64,000 nt of DNA from Beijerinckiaceae bacterium. Its GTDB lineage: Bacteria > Pseudomonadota > Alphaproteobacteria > Rhizobiales > Beijerinckiaceae. A model generated the notes under the pieces. It was not told the DNA's origin. It made no database searches and worked only from the letters and a program-made list of their open reading frames with translations. Position numbers and translations under genes: made by a program. Below are positions 42,391 to 54,211 of the stretch, one piece after another. The stretch spans positions 744,001-808,000 of the forward strand of contig CP024846.1 in assembly GCA_004564215.1 (NCBI GenBank), in the 5' to 3' direction. How positions within the stretch are numbered: the first letter of the stretch is position 1; every line of letters begins with the position of its first letter.

Positions 42391-43740
42391 TCAGGCCGCT
42401 TGTGCCAAAGCCGACAAGGCCGAGCAAACGTCATCGACGATACGCTCGACGAGATCGAGGTTATCCCCTTCAGCCATCACCCTAATGACCGGCTCGGTGC
42501 CGGATGCGCGAACCACGAGGCGGCCCGTCTCGCCGAGCCTCTTGGTGCTTTCTTCAATGACACGGGCGACGCTGGCATCCGTCAGCGGCCGTCCGGTCTT
42601 GAACCGCACATTCTTCAGAATTTGCGGCACGGGGTCGAAGCGGCGGCAGACTTGGCTCACCGGTTGCCCCTGCCGTTTAACGATGGCCAGAAGCTGCAAG
42701 GCGGCGACAAGACCATCGCCCGTCGTGCAATGATCCAAAAGGATGATATGGCCGGATTGCTCGCCACCTAGGTTGAAACCGTGCTCGCGCATATGTTCGA
42801 GCACATAACGGTCGCCTACGGCGGTTCGTGCAAGAGAGAGGCCGCATCCTTGAAGATAGCGTTCAAGGCCGAGGTTCGACATTATGGTCGCGACAATGCC
42901 GGGGCGCGACAATCTCCCATCGTCCTTCCAGCTCTGAGCAATCGCGGCCATCAATTGATCGCCATCGACGACTTTGCCCGCTTCGTCGACGATAATTACG
43001 CGGTCCGCGTCGCCGTCGAGCGCGATGCCGATGTCTGCGCGGACTTCCCTGACTTTCTTGATAAGCGCCGTGGGCGCGGTCGAACCAACACCCTTGTTGA
43101 TGTTGAAGCCATCCGGCTCGACCCCAATCGAAATGACTTCCGCGCCCAATTCCCATAAGGCTTCGGGAGCCACCTTGTAGGCGGCGCCATTGGCGCAATC
43201 GACGACGATGCGCAGGCCGTCGAGTGACAGATTCCGAATGAGCGTGCGCTTGGCGAACTCGATGTAACGGGCGCGATCGCCCTCGACCCTCATCGCCCGC
43301 CCGAGATCGGCAGGCTTCGATAATTTGAGCGTCGCCGGGTGATCGACCAACGATTCAATTTTTGCTTCGACGACGTCCGATAGCTTGTAGCCATCCGGGC
43401 CGAACAGTTTGATCCCATTGTCTTCGAATGGATTATGCGAGGCCGAAATCATGACGCCGACGTCCGCTCGCATCGAGTGCGTCAGCATCGCGACCGCGGG
43501 CGTGGGCATCGGCCCGAGCAACAGGACGTCGATCCCAACCGAGGTGAACCCCGCGACCATCGCGTTTTCGATCATATAGCCGGAAAGCCGAGTGTCCTTG
43601 CCGATCACCGCACGATGGCGATATTCACCGCGATGAAAAATAACCCCGGTGGCTTGGGCAACTTTCATCGCCAATTCGGGTGTGATCGTGGAGTTGGCGA
43701 GACCCCTGATGCCGTCCGTTCCAAAAAGTTTGGCTGCCAT
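42391..43740 (-). CDS. glmM: Phosphoglucosamine mutase
   Basis: 449 residues. N-terminal [14 protein letters not shown], phosphoserine loop [17 protein letters not shown] with the active Ser, metal loop DGDADRVI, and C-terminal [12 protein letters not shown] for phosphate binding. GlmM converts glucosamine-6-phosphate to glucosamine-1-phosphate for peptidoglycan and LPS precursors. In most Rhizobiales it follows ftsH on the same strand; here the cpoB-tilS-ftsH block between it and pal is reversed. Confidence 0.96.
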   Translation of the reverse strand: MAAKLFGTDGIRGLANSTITPELAMKVAQATGVIFHRGEYRHRAVIGKDTRLSGYMIENAMVAGFTSVGIDVLLLGPMPTPAVAMLTHSMRADVGVMISASHNPFEDNGIKLFGPDGYKLSDVVEAKIESLVDHPATLKLSKPADLGRAMRVEGDRARYIEFAKRTLIRNLSLDGLRIVVDCANGAAYKVAPEALWELGAEVISIGVEPDGFNINKGVGSTAPTALIKKVREVRADIGIALDGDADRVIIVDEAGKVVDGDQLMAAIAQSWKDDGRLSRPGIVATIMSNLGLERYLQGCGLSLARTAVGDRYVLEHMREHGFNLGGEQSGHIILLDHCTTGDGLVAALQLLAIVKRQGQPVSQVCRRFDPVPQILKNVRFKTGRPLTDASVARVIEESTKRLGETGRLVVRASGTEPVIRVMAEGDNLDLVERIVDDVCSALSALAQAA

Positions 43741-44150
43741 CGATGAATGCGTCCTTCCGAAATTACATCCCTTGGCCTTGGCCGTAAAAGCGCAAATTCC
43801 TTATGCAAAATCTGTAAAATTACTTAAGGCACGCTGGTTCGAAGGAAATGGAATGATGAGTCTGTGGTTAACGCCGCCACGGAGAAAGCCAAGATCCGCT
43901 CCAGGGCAGCCACTTGCGCAATTGGTTTTTTGGAAAGGTAACAACGAAGTTTGGATCGAATTATGTCCGCCCGCCGCAGCGAAATCGCTACGTTGACGCT
44001 AGGAGCCGCTCCCCGCGGCGCCGGCAAACGCTTTATTCGCGCAAAATGCCGCGCGGGGGCAGGGTTTTCATATTTTACCCGCATTATCCGTCCTTTATGC
44101 GGGCACTTCGACGTATGATAGGCGCAGCCGCCCCTTGGGAATTCGCCGAA
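43741..44150. other. 410-base divergent region between glmM and cpoB
   Basis: Both genes point away from here, so two promoters are expected. A+T-rich patches at 43805-43830 and 44080-44110 could hold them. A frame extending cpoB to 43914 covers part of the region but has no likeness and no signal peptide, so I treat it as non-coding. This is one of the two expected breakpoints of the proposed inversion; no repeat shared with 48480-48865 was seen by eye. Confidence 0.4.
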
Positions 44151-45290
44151 ATGACATTCTGCAGAAAAACTTTGCTCGCCATCGCCACAACGGGCGCGCT
44201 TTTTTCGACGGCTTCCGTGGCGGTCGGTGCCGAGGACCAAGGCCCTGTCTTGGTCCGGCTCGATCGGCTCGATGGCCAAATCGTGGCGGCGCGCGATGAA
44301 ATTCGCCTCGCCCAAGGGTATGGCCGTCCGCCGGGAGATGTCGACGATTACGGCCAGGCGCCCTATACCGAGGCGCAGCAAGACGGCGCCCAGCTGGTCG
44401 TCCGCGTCGACCGTCTCGAAAACCAGATGCGGCAAATCAACGGGCAGCTCGAACAGATGCAGTTCGAGACGCGCAGGCTCGCGGACCAACTCAAGAAGTT
44501 CCAGGAAGATGTCGATTTCCGGCTGCACGAGGGCGGCGCGGCGGCGCCGGCGAACAAGCCGCAGAGACGCAGCGAAGCGGCCCCGGAAGCCCCTCTGGAG
44601 GCAGATACGCCCGGCTCGCCACAAAACTCCGTCGGATCGGCCTCGCGTGCAAATGGGCGCGGCGATGCCTTCGATCCGTCCCAAAATCCTGGCGCGCCTG
44701 GAGCGCCCCGCCCGTTGGGAAGCCCCGCCGCCGTTGCGGCGGCCCGTTCGAGCGCACAGAGCCAAAACGCCCCGCCCGCTCCCGATCAAAACGATCCGGA
44801 AGCGCCGCTCGATCTTTCGAACGGCCGCGCCCGTACCCAACCGCCGCCGGCCGCCGCAGCCGGCATCACCACGCCGGGCGGGACGGTGATTGCCGCGGTG
44901 CCAACCAATCCGGCGAAGGAGGAATTCGACATCGCCTTGGGCTATTTCAAGCAGAAGGCGTATGAAAACGCCGAAAAAGGGTTTGCCGCGTTTCTTGAGA
45001 AAAACCCCAAGAATAAGATGGCGCCCGACGCAATCTATTACCTCGGCGAAAGCTTCTATCAGCGGGGTCGTCAGCGTGAGGCCGCCGAACAATATCTCAA
45101 GATCTCGACTCACTACACCAGTTCGCCGCGCGCGCCTGAGGCTTTGCTGCGGCTCGGCCAATCGCTGAATGCGCTCGGAGCCAAGGAACAGGCTTGCGCG
45201 ACCTACGGCGAAATTGCGCGCAAATACCCAAATGCCTCCGTGAACGTAAAAACAGGCGCGGAGAGGGAGGCCAAGCGCGCGCAATGCTGA
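44151..45290 (+). CDS. cpoB: Tol-Pal system protein CpoB/YbgF
   Basis: 379 residues. A signal peptide (RKTLLAIATTGALFSTASVAVGA) is followed by a coiled coil with VVRVDRLENQMRQINGQLEQ and FETRRLADQLKKFQEDVD, a Pro/Ala-rich low-complexity linker (about residues 130-250) and a C-terminal TPR domain (EFDIALGYFKQKAYENAEKG to PNASVNVKTGAEREAKRAQC). CpoB couples Tol-Pal constriction to peptidoglycan synthesis. It is usually downstream of pal; here it leads a plus-strand block with tilS and ftsH. ATG 44151 starts exactly before the signal peptide. Confidence 0.88.
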   Translation: MTFCRKTLLAIATTGALFSTASVAVGAEDQGPVLVRLDRLDGQIVAARDEIRLAQGYGRPPGDVDDYGQAPYTEAQQDGAQLVVRVDRLENQMRQINGQLEQMQFETRRLADQLKKFQEDVDFRLHEGGAAAPANKPQRRSEAAPEAPLEADTPGSPQNSVGSASRANGRGDAFDPSQNPGAPGAPRPLGSPAAVAAARSSAQSQNAPPAPDQNDPEAPLDLSNGRARTQPPPAAAAGITTPGGTVIAAVPTNPAKEEFDIALGYFKQKAYENAEKGFAAFLEKNPKNKMAPDAIYYLGESFYQRGRQREAAEQYLKISTHYTSSPRAPEALLRLGQSLNALGAKEQACATYGEIARKYPNASVNVKTGAEREAKRAQC

Positions 45291-45302
45291 CGCCAGCCGA
45301 CG

Positions 45303-46433
45303 ATGGATCCTGACCTTGGCACGGCCTTTGTCAACGTCGCCCGCGCGGACGCATCGAACGCCGCCGAACCGTTGATGCCGCCGCAATCGCGGTTTTCTGC
45401 CGAAACCATAGCCAGTCTGTTCAGCCCTTGGGAGACCGCGCGAGGAATTGTCCTTTGCGTCTCCGGCGGCCCCGATTCGGTGGCTTTGATGCTGCTTGCA
45501 GCTCAATGGGCGGAAGGGCTCTCGGTTCCGCCTCCGCTTTTCGTCGCGACCGTCGATCACGGTCTGCGCGCGGAATCCCGGAACGAGGCGGAAACGGTTG
45601 CCCGCTGGGCTGCCACCCTCGGTTTGCCGCACAGGATCCTGACCTGGGAAGGAGACAAGCCAAGGGCCAAAATCCAGGAGCAGGCACGCGAGGCCCGCTA
45701 CGGTCTTTTGTTCGAATATGCCACCGAAATCGGCGCCGATCTGGTCATGACCGCGCATCATGCCGATGATCAAGCGGAAACGGTTCTGTTCCGCTTATTG
45801 CGCGGCAGCGGCGTGACCGGACTTGCAGGCATGCGGCGTTCACAGGAACGTGACGGGTTGAGTCTTGCCCGGCCCTTGCTGGCCTATGGCAAAGACGAGC
45901 TGGTGGCGGTGTGCCAGGAGAGAGGCCATCCGTTTATTTCGGACCCTTCAAACGACGATCCGATCTATGCCAGAACCCGGATGCGGCGTCTGCGCGCCCT
46001 AGTGGCAAAAGAGGGGCTGGATCGCGCCGCTTTGCTTCGGCTTGCCATGCGTGCCGCTCGAGCAGACGCTGCGCTCGACGCCAGGGTTGAATCTGTTGCA
46101 GCTAGTCTGATCGCCCAGCGTAGACCTGGCGAATTCAGAGCGGACATGTCCGCGCTGGCCCACGAGCCTATCGAGATTCTCTTGAGAATACTTGCGGGTG
46201 AACTAAAAGTGATTGGCGGAGTTCAGCGGCTACGTCTGGAGCGTCTAGAAGCCCTTGCTGTTAGATTTCAACAGGCGCTACGGAGCGGAACCCCCCTGAA
46301 GGCAACCTTGGGTGGCACGCTCCTAAAGCTTCAACGCAACCATACTCTTATCATGGTGCGCGAAGCCCCACGAAAGAGACATCGGGAGAACGCACCCGAT
46401 GTTCCCGAGAACAGGTCCAAAGAGAAAAAATAA
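45303..46433 (+). CDS. tilS: tRNA(Ile)-lysidine synthase
   Basis: 376 residues. The PP-loop is CVSGGPDSVALMLLAA (about residue 50), followed by VDHGLRAESRNEA and TAHHADDQAETVLFRLLRGSGVTGLAGM. TilS converts the wobble C of tRNA-Ile(CAU) to lysidine, an essential function. The gene lies 12 bases after cpoB and 120 bases before ftsH. It is shorter than E. coli TilS (about 430), with a reduced C-terminal domain, as in many alphaproteobacteria. Confidence 0.92.
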   Translation: MDPDLGTAFVNVARADASNAAEPLMPPQSRFSAETIASLFSPWETARGIVLCVSGGPDSVALMLLAAQWAEGLSVPPPLFVATVDHGLRAESRNEAETVARWAATLGLPHRILTWEGDKPRAKIQEQAREARYGLLFEYATEIGADLVMTAHHADDQAETVLFRLLRGSGVTGLAGMRRSQERDGLSLARPLLAYGKDELVAVCQERGHPFISDPSNDDPIYARTRMRRLRALVAKEGLDRAALLRLAMRAARADAALDARVESVAASLIAQRRPGEFRADMSALAHEPIEILLRILAGELKVIGGVQRLRLERLEALAVRFQQALRSGTPLKATLGGTLLKLQRNHTLIMVREAPRKRHRENAPDVPENRSKEKK

Positions 46434-46553
46434 GACTCCCTTGGCATTAGGAAGAAGCAAGCATACATTGGATAGACGACCAGGTGAGAGCTGGTGCTGT
46501 TTCAACCGTTTGTGGCTTTCGGGCCAGAGCGATGTCTAGCGGGAACTAAGAAG

Positions 46554-48479
<1,926 letters not shown>

Positions 48480-48514
48480 GTTCAGCCCAGGGCAAAAATG
48501 CTGTGGACTAAAAT

Positions 48515-48550
48515 AGCTGCCTTTCATTTCGGTGAAGGGCAGCTTTTTTT
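48515..48550 (+). terminator. Rho-independent terminator of ftsH
   Basis: AGCTGCCTTT (48515-48524) and AAGGGCAGCT (48535-48544) form a 10-bp stem with one G-T pair, followed at once by a seven-base T-run. It lies 35 bases after the ftsH stop codon. Confidence 0.85.
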
Positions 48551-48753
48551 GCGCCCTATGTGCTGTGCGGAGATGCGATGTAAGGCTGAACACGCCTCAC
48601 GCAGGCCACCGCCTTGCCCAGCCTTACGAGGGCTGCTTCGCAGTCCTCCTGCAGCTCCAAGAACCTGCCCGTGATATTTGCAGCCTCAGATACAAGAGGG
48701 AAGCTGCCGCGCACCCTGCCCTTTCGTGAAAGGGGGGCGAAGCCCGCGGCAAC
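48551..48753. other. Intergenic region between convergent ftsH and pal
   Basis: The interval 48480-48865 (386 bases) has a terminator at each end and no supported gene. Short frames are open on both strands but without ribosome sites or likeness. It is the second expected breakpoint of the cpoB-tilS-ftsH inversion. Confidence 0.4.
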
Positions 48754-48784
48754 AAAAAACCGGCGCCTCACGAAGAGACGCCGG
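48754..48784 (-). terminator. Rho-independent terminator of the tol-pal operon
   Basis: On the minus strand CCGGCGTCTC, loop TTCGT and GAGGCGCCGG form a 10-bp stem (one G-T pair) followed by TTTTTT. It lies about 80 bases after the pal stop codon and closes the operon. Confidence 0.85.
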
Positions 48785-48865
48785 CGCCGGATTCGGACAA
48801 AAGATCTGCTTGTCACCGCCGGGAATATCCGGCGGGCGGGGGAGGACCGCTCGCCGAAACCCTAT

Positions 48866-49366
48866 TTAAGATTGGCCGCCCGTCAGCACGGTAACCGCAC
48901 GGCGATTTTGCGACCAGCATGAAATGTCGTTGCAACTCGCAACGGGACGTTCCTTGCCATAGCTGATGGTACGAATTCTGGCGGCTGAAATTCCACGGGC
49001 CACCAGATATTCTTTAGTTGTCTCCGCCCGTCTTGCGCCAAGGGCGAAATTATATTCTCGGGTACCGCGCTCGTCCGCATGGCCTTCGACTGTGAAATTG
49101 TACCGGCTGTATTGCTGCAGCCAGCTGGCCTGCTTCGCAAGGGTCGCTTGCGCGGTCGGACTCAATTCACTGGAATCGCTTTCAAAGAAAACGCGGTCGC
49201 CCGCATTGATTGCAAAATCCTGAGGGCTGCCGGGGGCCGCACGAACGCCACTGCTGGCAAGGGCGGCGGGATCGTCGGCAGGTGTCTTTGCGCAAGCGGC
49301 GATCGCAAGGGCGGCGCCCAGCACGGCAGCGAACTTCAGTTCGCTGGTCCGTTGGAGAAAGCTCAT
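48866..49366 (-). CDS. pal: Peptidoglycan-associated lipoprotein
   Basis: 166 residues. Lipobox LAIAACAKTP, then a linker and an OmpA-like domain (VFFESDSSELSPTAQATLAKQASWLQQ, then FTVEGHADERGTREYNFALGARRAETTKEYL and the final CWSQNRRAVTVL). Pal anchors the outer membrane to murein and interacts with TolB. ATG 49366 gives the correct signal peptide. It is the last gene of tolQRAB-pal here. Confidence 0.95.
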   Translation of the reverse strand: MSFLQRTSELKFAAVLGAALAIAACAKTPADDPAALASSGVRAAPGSPQDFAINAGDRVFFESDSSELSPTAQATLAKQASWLQQYSRYNFTVEGHADERGTREYNFALGARRAETTKEYLVARGISAARIRTISYGKERPVASCNDISCWSQNRRAVTVLTGGQS

Positions 49367-49619
49367 CCCAAACTCCTTCTGTGATCGCGGGGCAGGTGTT
49401 AGTCGTACCGGCCGTTGGTTAAGGGAATGTTCCATCAACCTTGATCGAAGCTTTCCAGAAAGCGTTGCCTTTGAGCAAAGATAGATAAGGTTAACAGATC
49501 GTTCATGGCTAGAATGCGGCTGAGCTGAAGTTTTACCCAGCTTTTTGGCGTGGCACCGTGACGCGCGGACGCCCCCACTCGAAAATTGGGCGAAAACATC
49601 GGAGAAACGTGACGTGAGA

Positions 49620-50990
49620 TCAGTTCAGGAGCGGACTCCAGGACGGATCCGACGCATAATTCGGCGTCGGCACCGGAAATTCGCCGCGTCCGAACACGTC
49701 GGTCATGAAGATCTTCGATCCGCCCTTCCCGCCTGGATCGCGGAAGAACATTAAATAGAGTCCGTTCGGAGCCCAGGTCGGCCCTTCATTATGATAGCCT
49801 TCCGTCAGGATCCGCTCGCCGGATCCGTCCGGATGCATGACGCCGACGGCGAAGGTGCCCGCCTTTTGCTTGGTGAAGGCGATATAATCTCCCTTCGGCG
49901 ACCAAACCGGTGTCGAATAGCGGCCTTCGCCAAAGGAAACGCGATGCGGGTTCCCGCCGCTGGCCGACATGATGTAGATCTGCTGGCTCCCGCCGCGATC
50001 CGACTCGAATACGATTTGCGACCCGTCCGGGGAATAGGACGGCGAAGTGTCGATGGCGTTGGAATCGGACAGCCGTGTGGTTGTGCGCGATCGCAGATCC
50101 ATCGTGAAAAGATTGGATGCAACGCCCTGTGCGAGTGACATCACGATCTTTTGTCCATCGGGCGAGAAACGCGGCGAAAACGTCATGCCGGGAAAATTGC
50201 CGACAACCTCGCGTTGACCATTTTCAATGTTCAACAAAAGGACCTTCGGGTCCGACGCGCCAAAGGACATGTAAGTTACGTCCTGCGACGACGGTGAAAA
50301 TCTCGGGGTTACGACGAGATCGTCGCCGCGGGTCATATAGCGCAGATTGGCTCCATCCTGATCCATGATCGCGAGCCGTTTGCGGCGATGCTCCGGCGGG
50401 CCGGTCTCGTCGACGAAGGCCACGCGCGTATCGAAAAATCCTTGCTCCCCAGTGATGCGCGTGAAGATCGCATCCGAAATGATATGCGCGACGCGGCGCG
50501 CATTGTTGGGATCGGTAACATACTCGCTCCCCGCGACCTGAGCCCCGGTTGCGACATCCCACAGACGGAATTCAGTCTGCAATCTCCCATCCGATGCATG
50601 GGCGGTGCGGCCGGTCACCACAAATTGCGCATTGATCATCCGCCAGGAATCCATTTGCGGCGCTTGATCAGGATTGGTGATCTGCTGCACGAAAGTCTTC
50701 GGATCGATCGGCGAGAGAAACACGGACCGCCTGAAATTGTTGGTGACGATTTCCGTCAGCTGCGCACTCGATGCCGCATCGCCCGTAAAGGCCGTCACCG
50801 CAATCGGAATGGGCTTGAACTCGCTGCCGCGGCGCACGTCGAGATAGCGGTCCTGTTGGGCAAAGCCAGGGCCCGCGGCAAGCCCAAGGCTCAAGGCCAC
50901 GAGGGCGGCCAGGAGAACGAGGGCAGATTTTTCGAAAATGGGGTGATTCCGTGAGAGACGGAGACGAATTGAGCAGACAACAAAATTCAC
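49620..50990 (-). CDS. tolB: Tol-Pal system protein TolB
   Basis: 456 residues with a signal peptide ([23 protein letters not shown]). The N-terminal domain ([20 protein letters not shown]) is followed by a beta-propeller with [43 protein letters not shown] and [15 protein letters not shown] repeats. TolB is periplasmic and links Pal to the inner-membrane TolA-TolQ-TolR complex. The GTG start at 50990 overlaps the TGA of tolA, implying coupling; longer frames lie inside tolA. Confidence 0.93.
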   Translation of the reverse strand: MNFVVCSIRLRLSRNHPIFEKSALVLLAALVALSLGLAAGPGFAQQDRYLDVRRGSEFKPIPIAVTAFTGDAASSAQLTEIVTNNFRRSVFLSPIDPKTFVQQITNPDQAPQMDSWRMINAQFVVTGRTAHASDGRLQTEFRLWDVATGAQVAGSEYVTDPNNARRVAHIISDAIFTRITGEQGFFDTRVAFVDETGPPEHRRKRLAIMDQDGANLRYMTRGDDLVVTPRFSPSSQDVTYMSFGASDPKVLLLNIENGQREVVGNFPGMTFSPRFSPDGQKIVMSLAQGVASNLFTMDLRSRTTTRLSDSNAIDTSPSYSPDGSQIVFESDRGGSQQIYIMSASGGNPHRVSFGEGRYSTPVWSPKGDYIAFTKQKAGTFAVGVMHPDGSGERILTEGYHNEGPTWAPNGLYLMFFRDPGGKGGSKIFMTDVFGRGEFPVPTPNYASDPSWSPLLN

Positions 50991-52087
50991 AGCATATCCT
51001 CTGGATCGAACCGAACGATCCGGCCTTTCCATTGATCGTAATAGGGCTGATATTGCGCCGGAATGCGCAACGGATCGCACCGCCGCACCGCCCGCATCGC
51101 ACTTTCCGCCAAGTTGCGCAGCTTTGGATCCGAGGGAGGATTGAGCAATACGGGCTGACCGATCAGCGAACCATCCTGCATATATTGAACATGAATCTCA
51201 GGAACGTATTTCTGCTGGCCGCCTAGACCGACAAAACTCCAACACCGCTTATATTGCTCCTGCAACAGCCCGTCCAGTTGGCCCCAAAGCGAAGGGGACA
51301 TTTTAGCAGCGCTTGCGGTCGGAGAACCAAGCGACGCCAATTGACTGAGTTCATGCCCCGTCGAGGCTTTCCGCTGCGGCGCTTCCTTGGTCAAGAACTT
51401 CGCTATATTGCCAAGATCGAATTTTTGCTGCGGCTCGGTCGCCTCGTCTCCCGACTTGGGTTTTGGAGCTGGTTTTTCAACCGGCTTCTGCTCGTTCTTT
51501 AGTTTTTCCTGCTCGAGCAATTTCGCCAATTGGTCAGGCTTGAATTTCGGTTCAACCTTCTTTGGCGCCTCGACCGGTTTCTGTGTCGGCGGAGCGGGTT
51601 TCGGCTCGATGGCTTCGGCCTCTTCATCGACATGGGATTTGGGCGGCGGCGGTGCCACGGACGGCTTGACCGGTTCTGACTTTGGCGCCGGTTTCGCGGC
51701 TTCCTGGGTCGGACGCGGCGGTGGCGTGACCGCGCTCGGCTCAGGCGGCTTAGGGGTTTCCTTCTCGGCGAGACCTGGGTCTTTTTGCCGTTTCAGGGGT
51801 GACGGCGGCGCCGGAATATCCTTGGTTGAGTCCTCGGTCGAAGGCTGCGGCTTTGTCTCGGCGATTTCGGCGATCTTCTCGGCCCGCTGCAGCGGCTTCA
51901 CCGCGGGCGCCGTTTTTTCACCCTTCATGATCTGATTGAATTGCTGGTCGCTTAAAATATCGACCGGGATACTCTCCTGAGCATCCTCGAATTTGGGACT
52001 GTGCGAAAAGGAAAAGAGCGCCAAAATCAGCACGCAAATATGCACGCCGCCCGAGACTGCGAAGCCTGGATTTTCGGGCAACGTCAT
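50987..52087 (-). CDS. tolA: Cell envelope integrity protein TolA
   Basis: 366 residues. N-terminal membrane anchor ([20 protein letters not shown]), then a long Pro/Lys/Glu-rich spacer (about residues 60-240) and a C-terminal domain ([59 protein letters not shown], then [20 protein letters not shown]) of TolA/TonB type. It transmits proton-motive force from TolQR to Pal/TolB. It lies 6 bases after tolR. The long low-complexity spacer explains open antisense frames here. Confidence 0.9.
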   Translation of the reverse strand: MTLPENPGFAVSGGVHICVLILALFSFSHSPKFEDAQESIPVDILSDQQFNQIMKGEKTAPAVKPLQRAEKIAEIAETKPQPSTEDSTKDIPAPPSPLKRQKDPGLAEKETPKPPEPSAVTPPPRPTQEAAKPAPKSEPVKPSVAPPPPKSHVDEEAEAIEPKPAPPTQKPVEAPKKVEPKFKPDQLAKLLEQEKLKNEQKPVEKPAPKPKSGDEATEPQQKFDLGNIAKFLTKEAPQRKASTGHELSQLASLGSPTASAAKMSPSLWGQLDGLLQEQYKRCWSFVGLGGQQKYVPEIHVQYMQDGSLIGQPVLLNPPSDPKLRNLAESAMRAVRRCDPLRIPAQYQPYYDQWKGRIVRFDPEDML

Positions 52088-52093
52088 GGCAGT

Positions 52094-52540
52094 TCAGTTC
52101 TTGCTAGGATCGGTGACCAGCGCGACCTTTTTGTATCCGGCCGCAGTGATGATGGACATGACCTCGGCGATCCGCCCGTAATTCACCTGGTTCGCCCCGC
52201 GAACATAGATTCGCTGGTCGACGCCAGTGGCTGCAATCTCTTTCAATTTGTCGGCGAGTTGACCGACCTCGATCGGCTGATCCATGACAAAAACGGAGCC
52301 CTTATCATCGACAGCGACGGAAATCGGCTTTTGCTCAATATTCAGCGCCGCCGCTTTGGTTTGCGGCAGATCGATCGGGACGCCGGTTGCCAGCAGGGGT
52401 GCCGCAACCATGAAGATGATCAATAGGACGAGCATGACGTCGATAAACGGCGTCATGTTGATTTCGGCCATGGCACCGTAGCGGGGCACGCCCCGCCGTC
52501 CACGGCCACCTTTGCGGCCCGCAATGCCAGACATGACCAT
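52094..52540 (-). CDS. tolR: Biopolymer transport protein TolR
   Basis: 148 residues from ATG 52540 (GGAG 9 bases upstream; TTG 52546 is alternative). One membrane segment (INMTPFIDVMLVLLIIFMVAAPLL) contains the conserved Asp of the proton path, followed by a periplasmic ExbD/TolR domain (PIDLPQTKAAALNIEQKPISVAVDDKGSVFV). It works with TolQ as the motor for TolA. Confidence 0.95.
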   Translation of the reverse strand: MVMSGIAGRKGGRGRRGVPRYGAMAEINMTPFIDVMLVLLIIFMVAAPLLATGVPIDLPQTKAAALNIEQKPISVAVDDKGSVFVMDQPIEVGQLADKLKEIAATGVDQRIYVRGANQVNYGRIAEVMSIITAAGYKKVALVTDPSKN

Positions 52541-52618
52541 ATTCAAACACTCCGGCGTGGGGTTTCATTTTTGCGGCGCGGGAACACCCCTGGGTTCCAT
52601 TCTCCCGCCCGAAGGTGG

Positions 52619-53350
52619 TCAGGCTGCCTTGTCTTGTGCGGCATGCTGATCGATCTGACGCGACAGAATGGCCGAAAACTCGTCCGCGAAGCCCTCAAGC
52701 CTCGCCTGTTTCTTGGCGACGTCGCCTTGGAACTTATTATAGGCGATCAATGCCGGGATGGCCGCGAACAGGCCGATCGCGGTCGCAAAAAGCGCTTCCG
52801 CTATGCCTGGTGCGACAACTGCAAGCGAAGTATTGCGGGAGGCCGCGATGGAACGGAAAGCCGTCATGATACCCCAGACGGTTCCGAACAGGCCGATAAA
52901 CGGACCGGCCGATGCGACAGTCGCCAGAACCAGAAGATTGGACTCGAGCTTCTCCACCTCACGGGCAATCGAAACGTCGAGGACTTTTTCGATGCGGGCC
53001 TGAAGGCCCATAAAGGACGTTGCCACGCCTTGCAGCGAACGCCGCCATTCCCGCATCGCCGCCACAAACAAAGCCGCCATGCCGGAGGTCGGCCGCGACG
53101 ACAAGGTCCCATAAAGCTCGTCGAGCGAGCTGCCCGACCAGAAAACTTCCTCGAATTGGGCCATGGCGCGTTCGGTCTTGGCGAACAACAATGTCTTGTT
53201 GATGATAATCGCCCAGCACCAGACCGAGGCCCCGAGCAATCCCACCATGACAAGCTTGACCACGAAATGGGCCGACCAGAACATGCCGAGCAGGGAAACT
53301 TCCATGGCGGGCGCCGCCAATCCGGAAGTTGCAATATCGGCAGGATTCAT
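52619..53350 (-). CDS. tolQ: Biopolymer transport protein TolQ
   Basis: 243 residues. Three membrane segments typical of MotA/TolQ/ExbB proteins: FVVKLVMVGLLGASVWCWAIIINK, LESNLLVLATVASAGPFIGLFGTVWGIMTAF and VVAPGIAEALFATAIGLFAAIPALIAYN. It forms the stator of the Tol motor with TolR. ATG 53350 is preceded by AAGGAC. It follows ybgC by 209 bases and heads the tolQRAB-pal set. Confidence 0.95.
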   Translation of the reverse strand: MNPADIATSGLAAPAMEVSLLGMFWSAHFVVKLVMVGLLGASVWCWAIIINKTLLFAKTERAMAQFEEVFWSGSSLDELYGTLSSRPTSGMAALFVAAMREWRRSLQGVATSFMGLQARIEKVLDVSIAREVEKLESNLLVLATVASAGPFIGLFGTVWGIMTAFRSIAASRNTSLAVVAPGIAEALFATAIGLFAAIPALIAYNKFQGDVAKKQARLEGFADEFSAILSRQIDQHAAQDKAA

Positions 53351-53559
53351 CGCGTTTGTCCTTCTAAGCTGTGCGGGCAAGGGGCGGCGGTCAAAGCCGA
53401 TCCAGCGAGTCTTGACGGGAAATCGGTCATTTCTGGGGCTTTGCGGCGAAGCAGCAAGACCGGCCTTCGGCAGTCTGGAAATCTCTGAAAATTTGATCCA
53501 TTAGCCTGGATCGCGGTTAAGATCCGGTTACCCCGTCGAAAACGAGAGTTTGACAAACA

Positions 53560-54033
53560 TTACAGCGGTTTGACAGCAATCGGCGTCGGTTTGAATTTCA
53601 TCAAGATTCCACTAGGTATTCGTCGCGCCCTGCCCCCCGCGACCACCGCAATTCTGACTTTTGCCGTCAAAAGGAGGTCCTGGCCGCGCCGGATCTTCTG
53701 GGCCATTTCGATCGACGCGCCCCCGACGTCGGCTGTAATGGTTTCGACCCAAATCTCGTCGTCCATCAATGCGGGTTTCAGAAAATCGATGGTCATCGCC
53801 CGCACAACAAAATGGAATCCGCCTGTGCCACCCCCCGCAAAGATGACGTTATGCTCAATTCCGAGGCTGCGTAGAAATTCGGTTCGGCCCCGTTCAAGGA
53901 ACCTCAGATAGGAGGCATGATAGACCAGACCGGAAAAATCCGTGTCCTCATAATAGACGCGGATCTTGAGGCGGAACGGTTCTGACTCCGAAACGAGGGC
54001 GCCGTGCGTTGCTTCGCTGGATTTGGCTGGCAT
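53560..54033 (-). CDS. ybgC: Acyl-CoA thioesterase YbgC
   Basis: About 157 residues. The hot-dog fold motif RVYYEDTDFSGLVYHASYLRFLERGRTEFL contains the catalytic Asp and conserved His, followed by a GGTGGFHFVVRAMTIDFLKPALMDDEIWVET core. YbgC hydrolyses acyl-CoA esters at the inner membrane and is encoded with tolQRAB in most proteobacteria. ATG 54033 is chosen because codons upstream are A+T-rich and unlike coding sequence; ATG 54078 and TTG 54105 are alternatives. Confidence 0.88.
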   Translation of the reverse strand: MPAKSSEATHGALVSESEPFRLKIRVYYEDTDFSGLVYHASYLRFLERGRTEFLRSLGIEHNVIFAGGGTGGFHFVVRAMTIDFLKPALMDDEIWVETITADVGGASIEMAQKIRRGQDLLLTAKVRIAVVAGGRARRIPSGILMKFKPTPIAVKPL

Positions 54034-54211
54034 GAGATCAACATCATAGTTGAAGTGTGAAAAGTCTATTTGACTCATATGATCTAAGGAAATGAATCCC
54101 TTCAATTGAAAATTCGGATGAGGTCGTGATCAAAGAACTTCAATTACATTTCGCAGCCCCTGCCCGGGCGCCGGAGCGGCACGCCGGACACAGCGGAGCA
54201 AAGGAGGAATG

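Noticed and set aside
43824..45773. A 649-codon open frame on the minus strand across cpoB and the start of tilS
   Set aside because: It is antisense to genes with clear domains; the product is Arg/Gly-rich with no likeness to any family, as usual for shadow frames in GC-rich DNA.
51387..51935. A Gly/Phe/Ser-rich plus-strand frame opposite tolA
   Set aside because: It is the mirror of the Pro/Lys/Glu-rich spacer of TolA; low complexity only.
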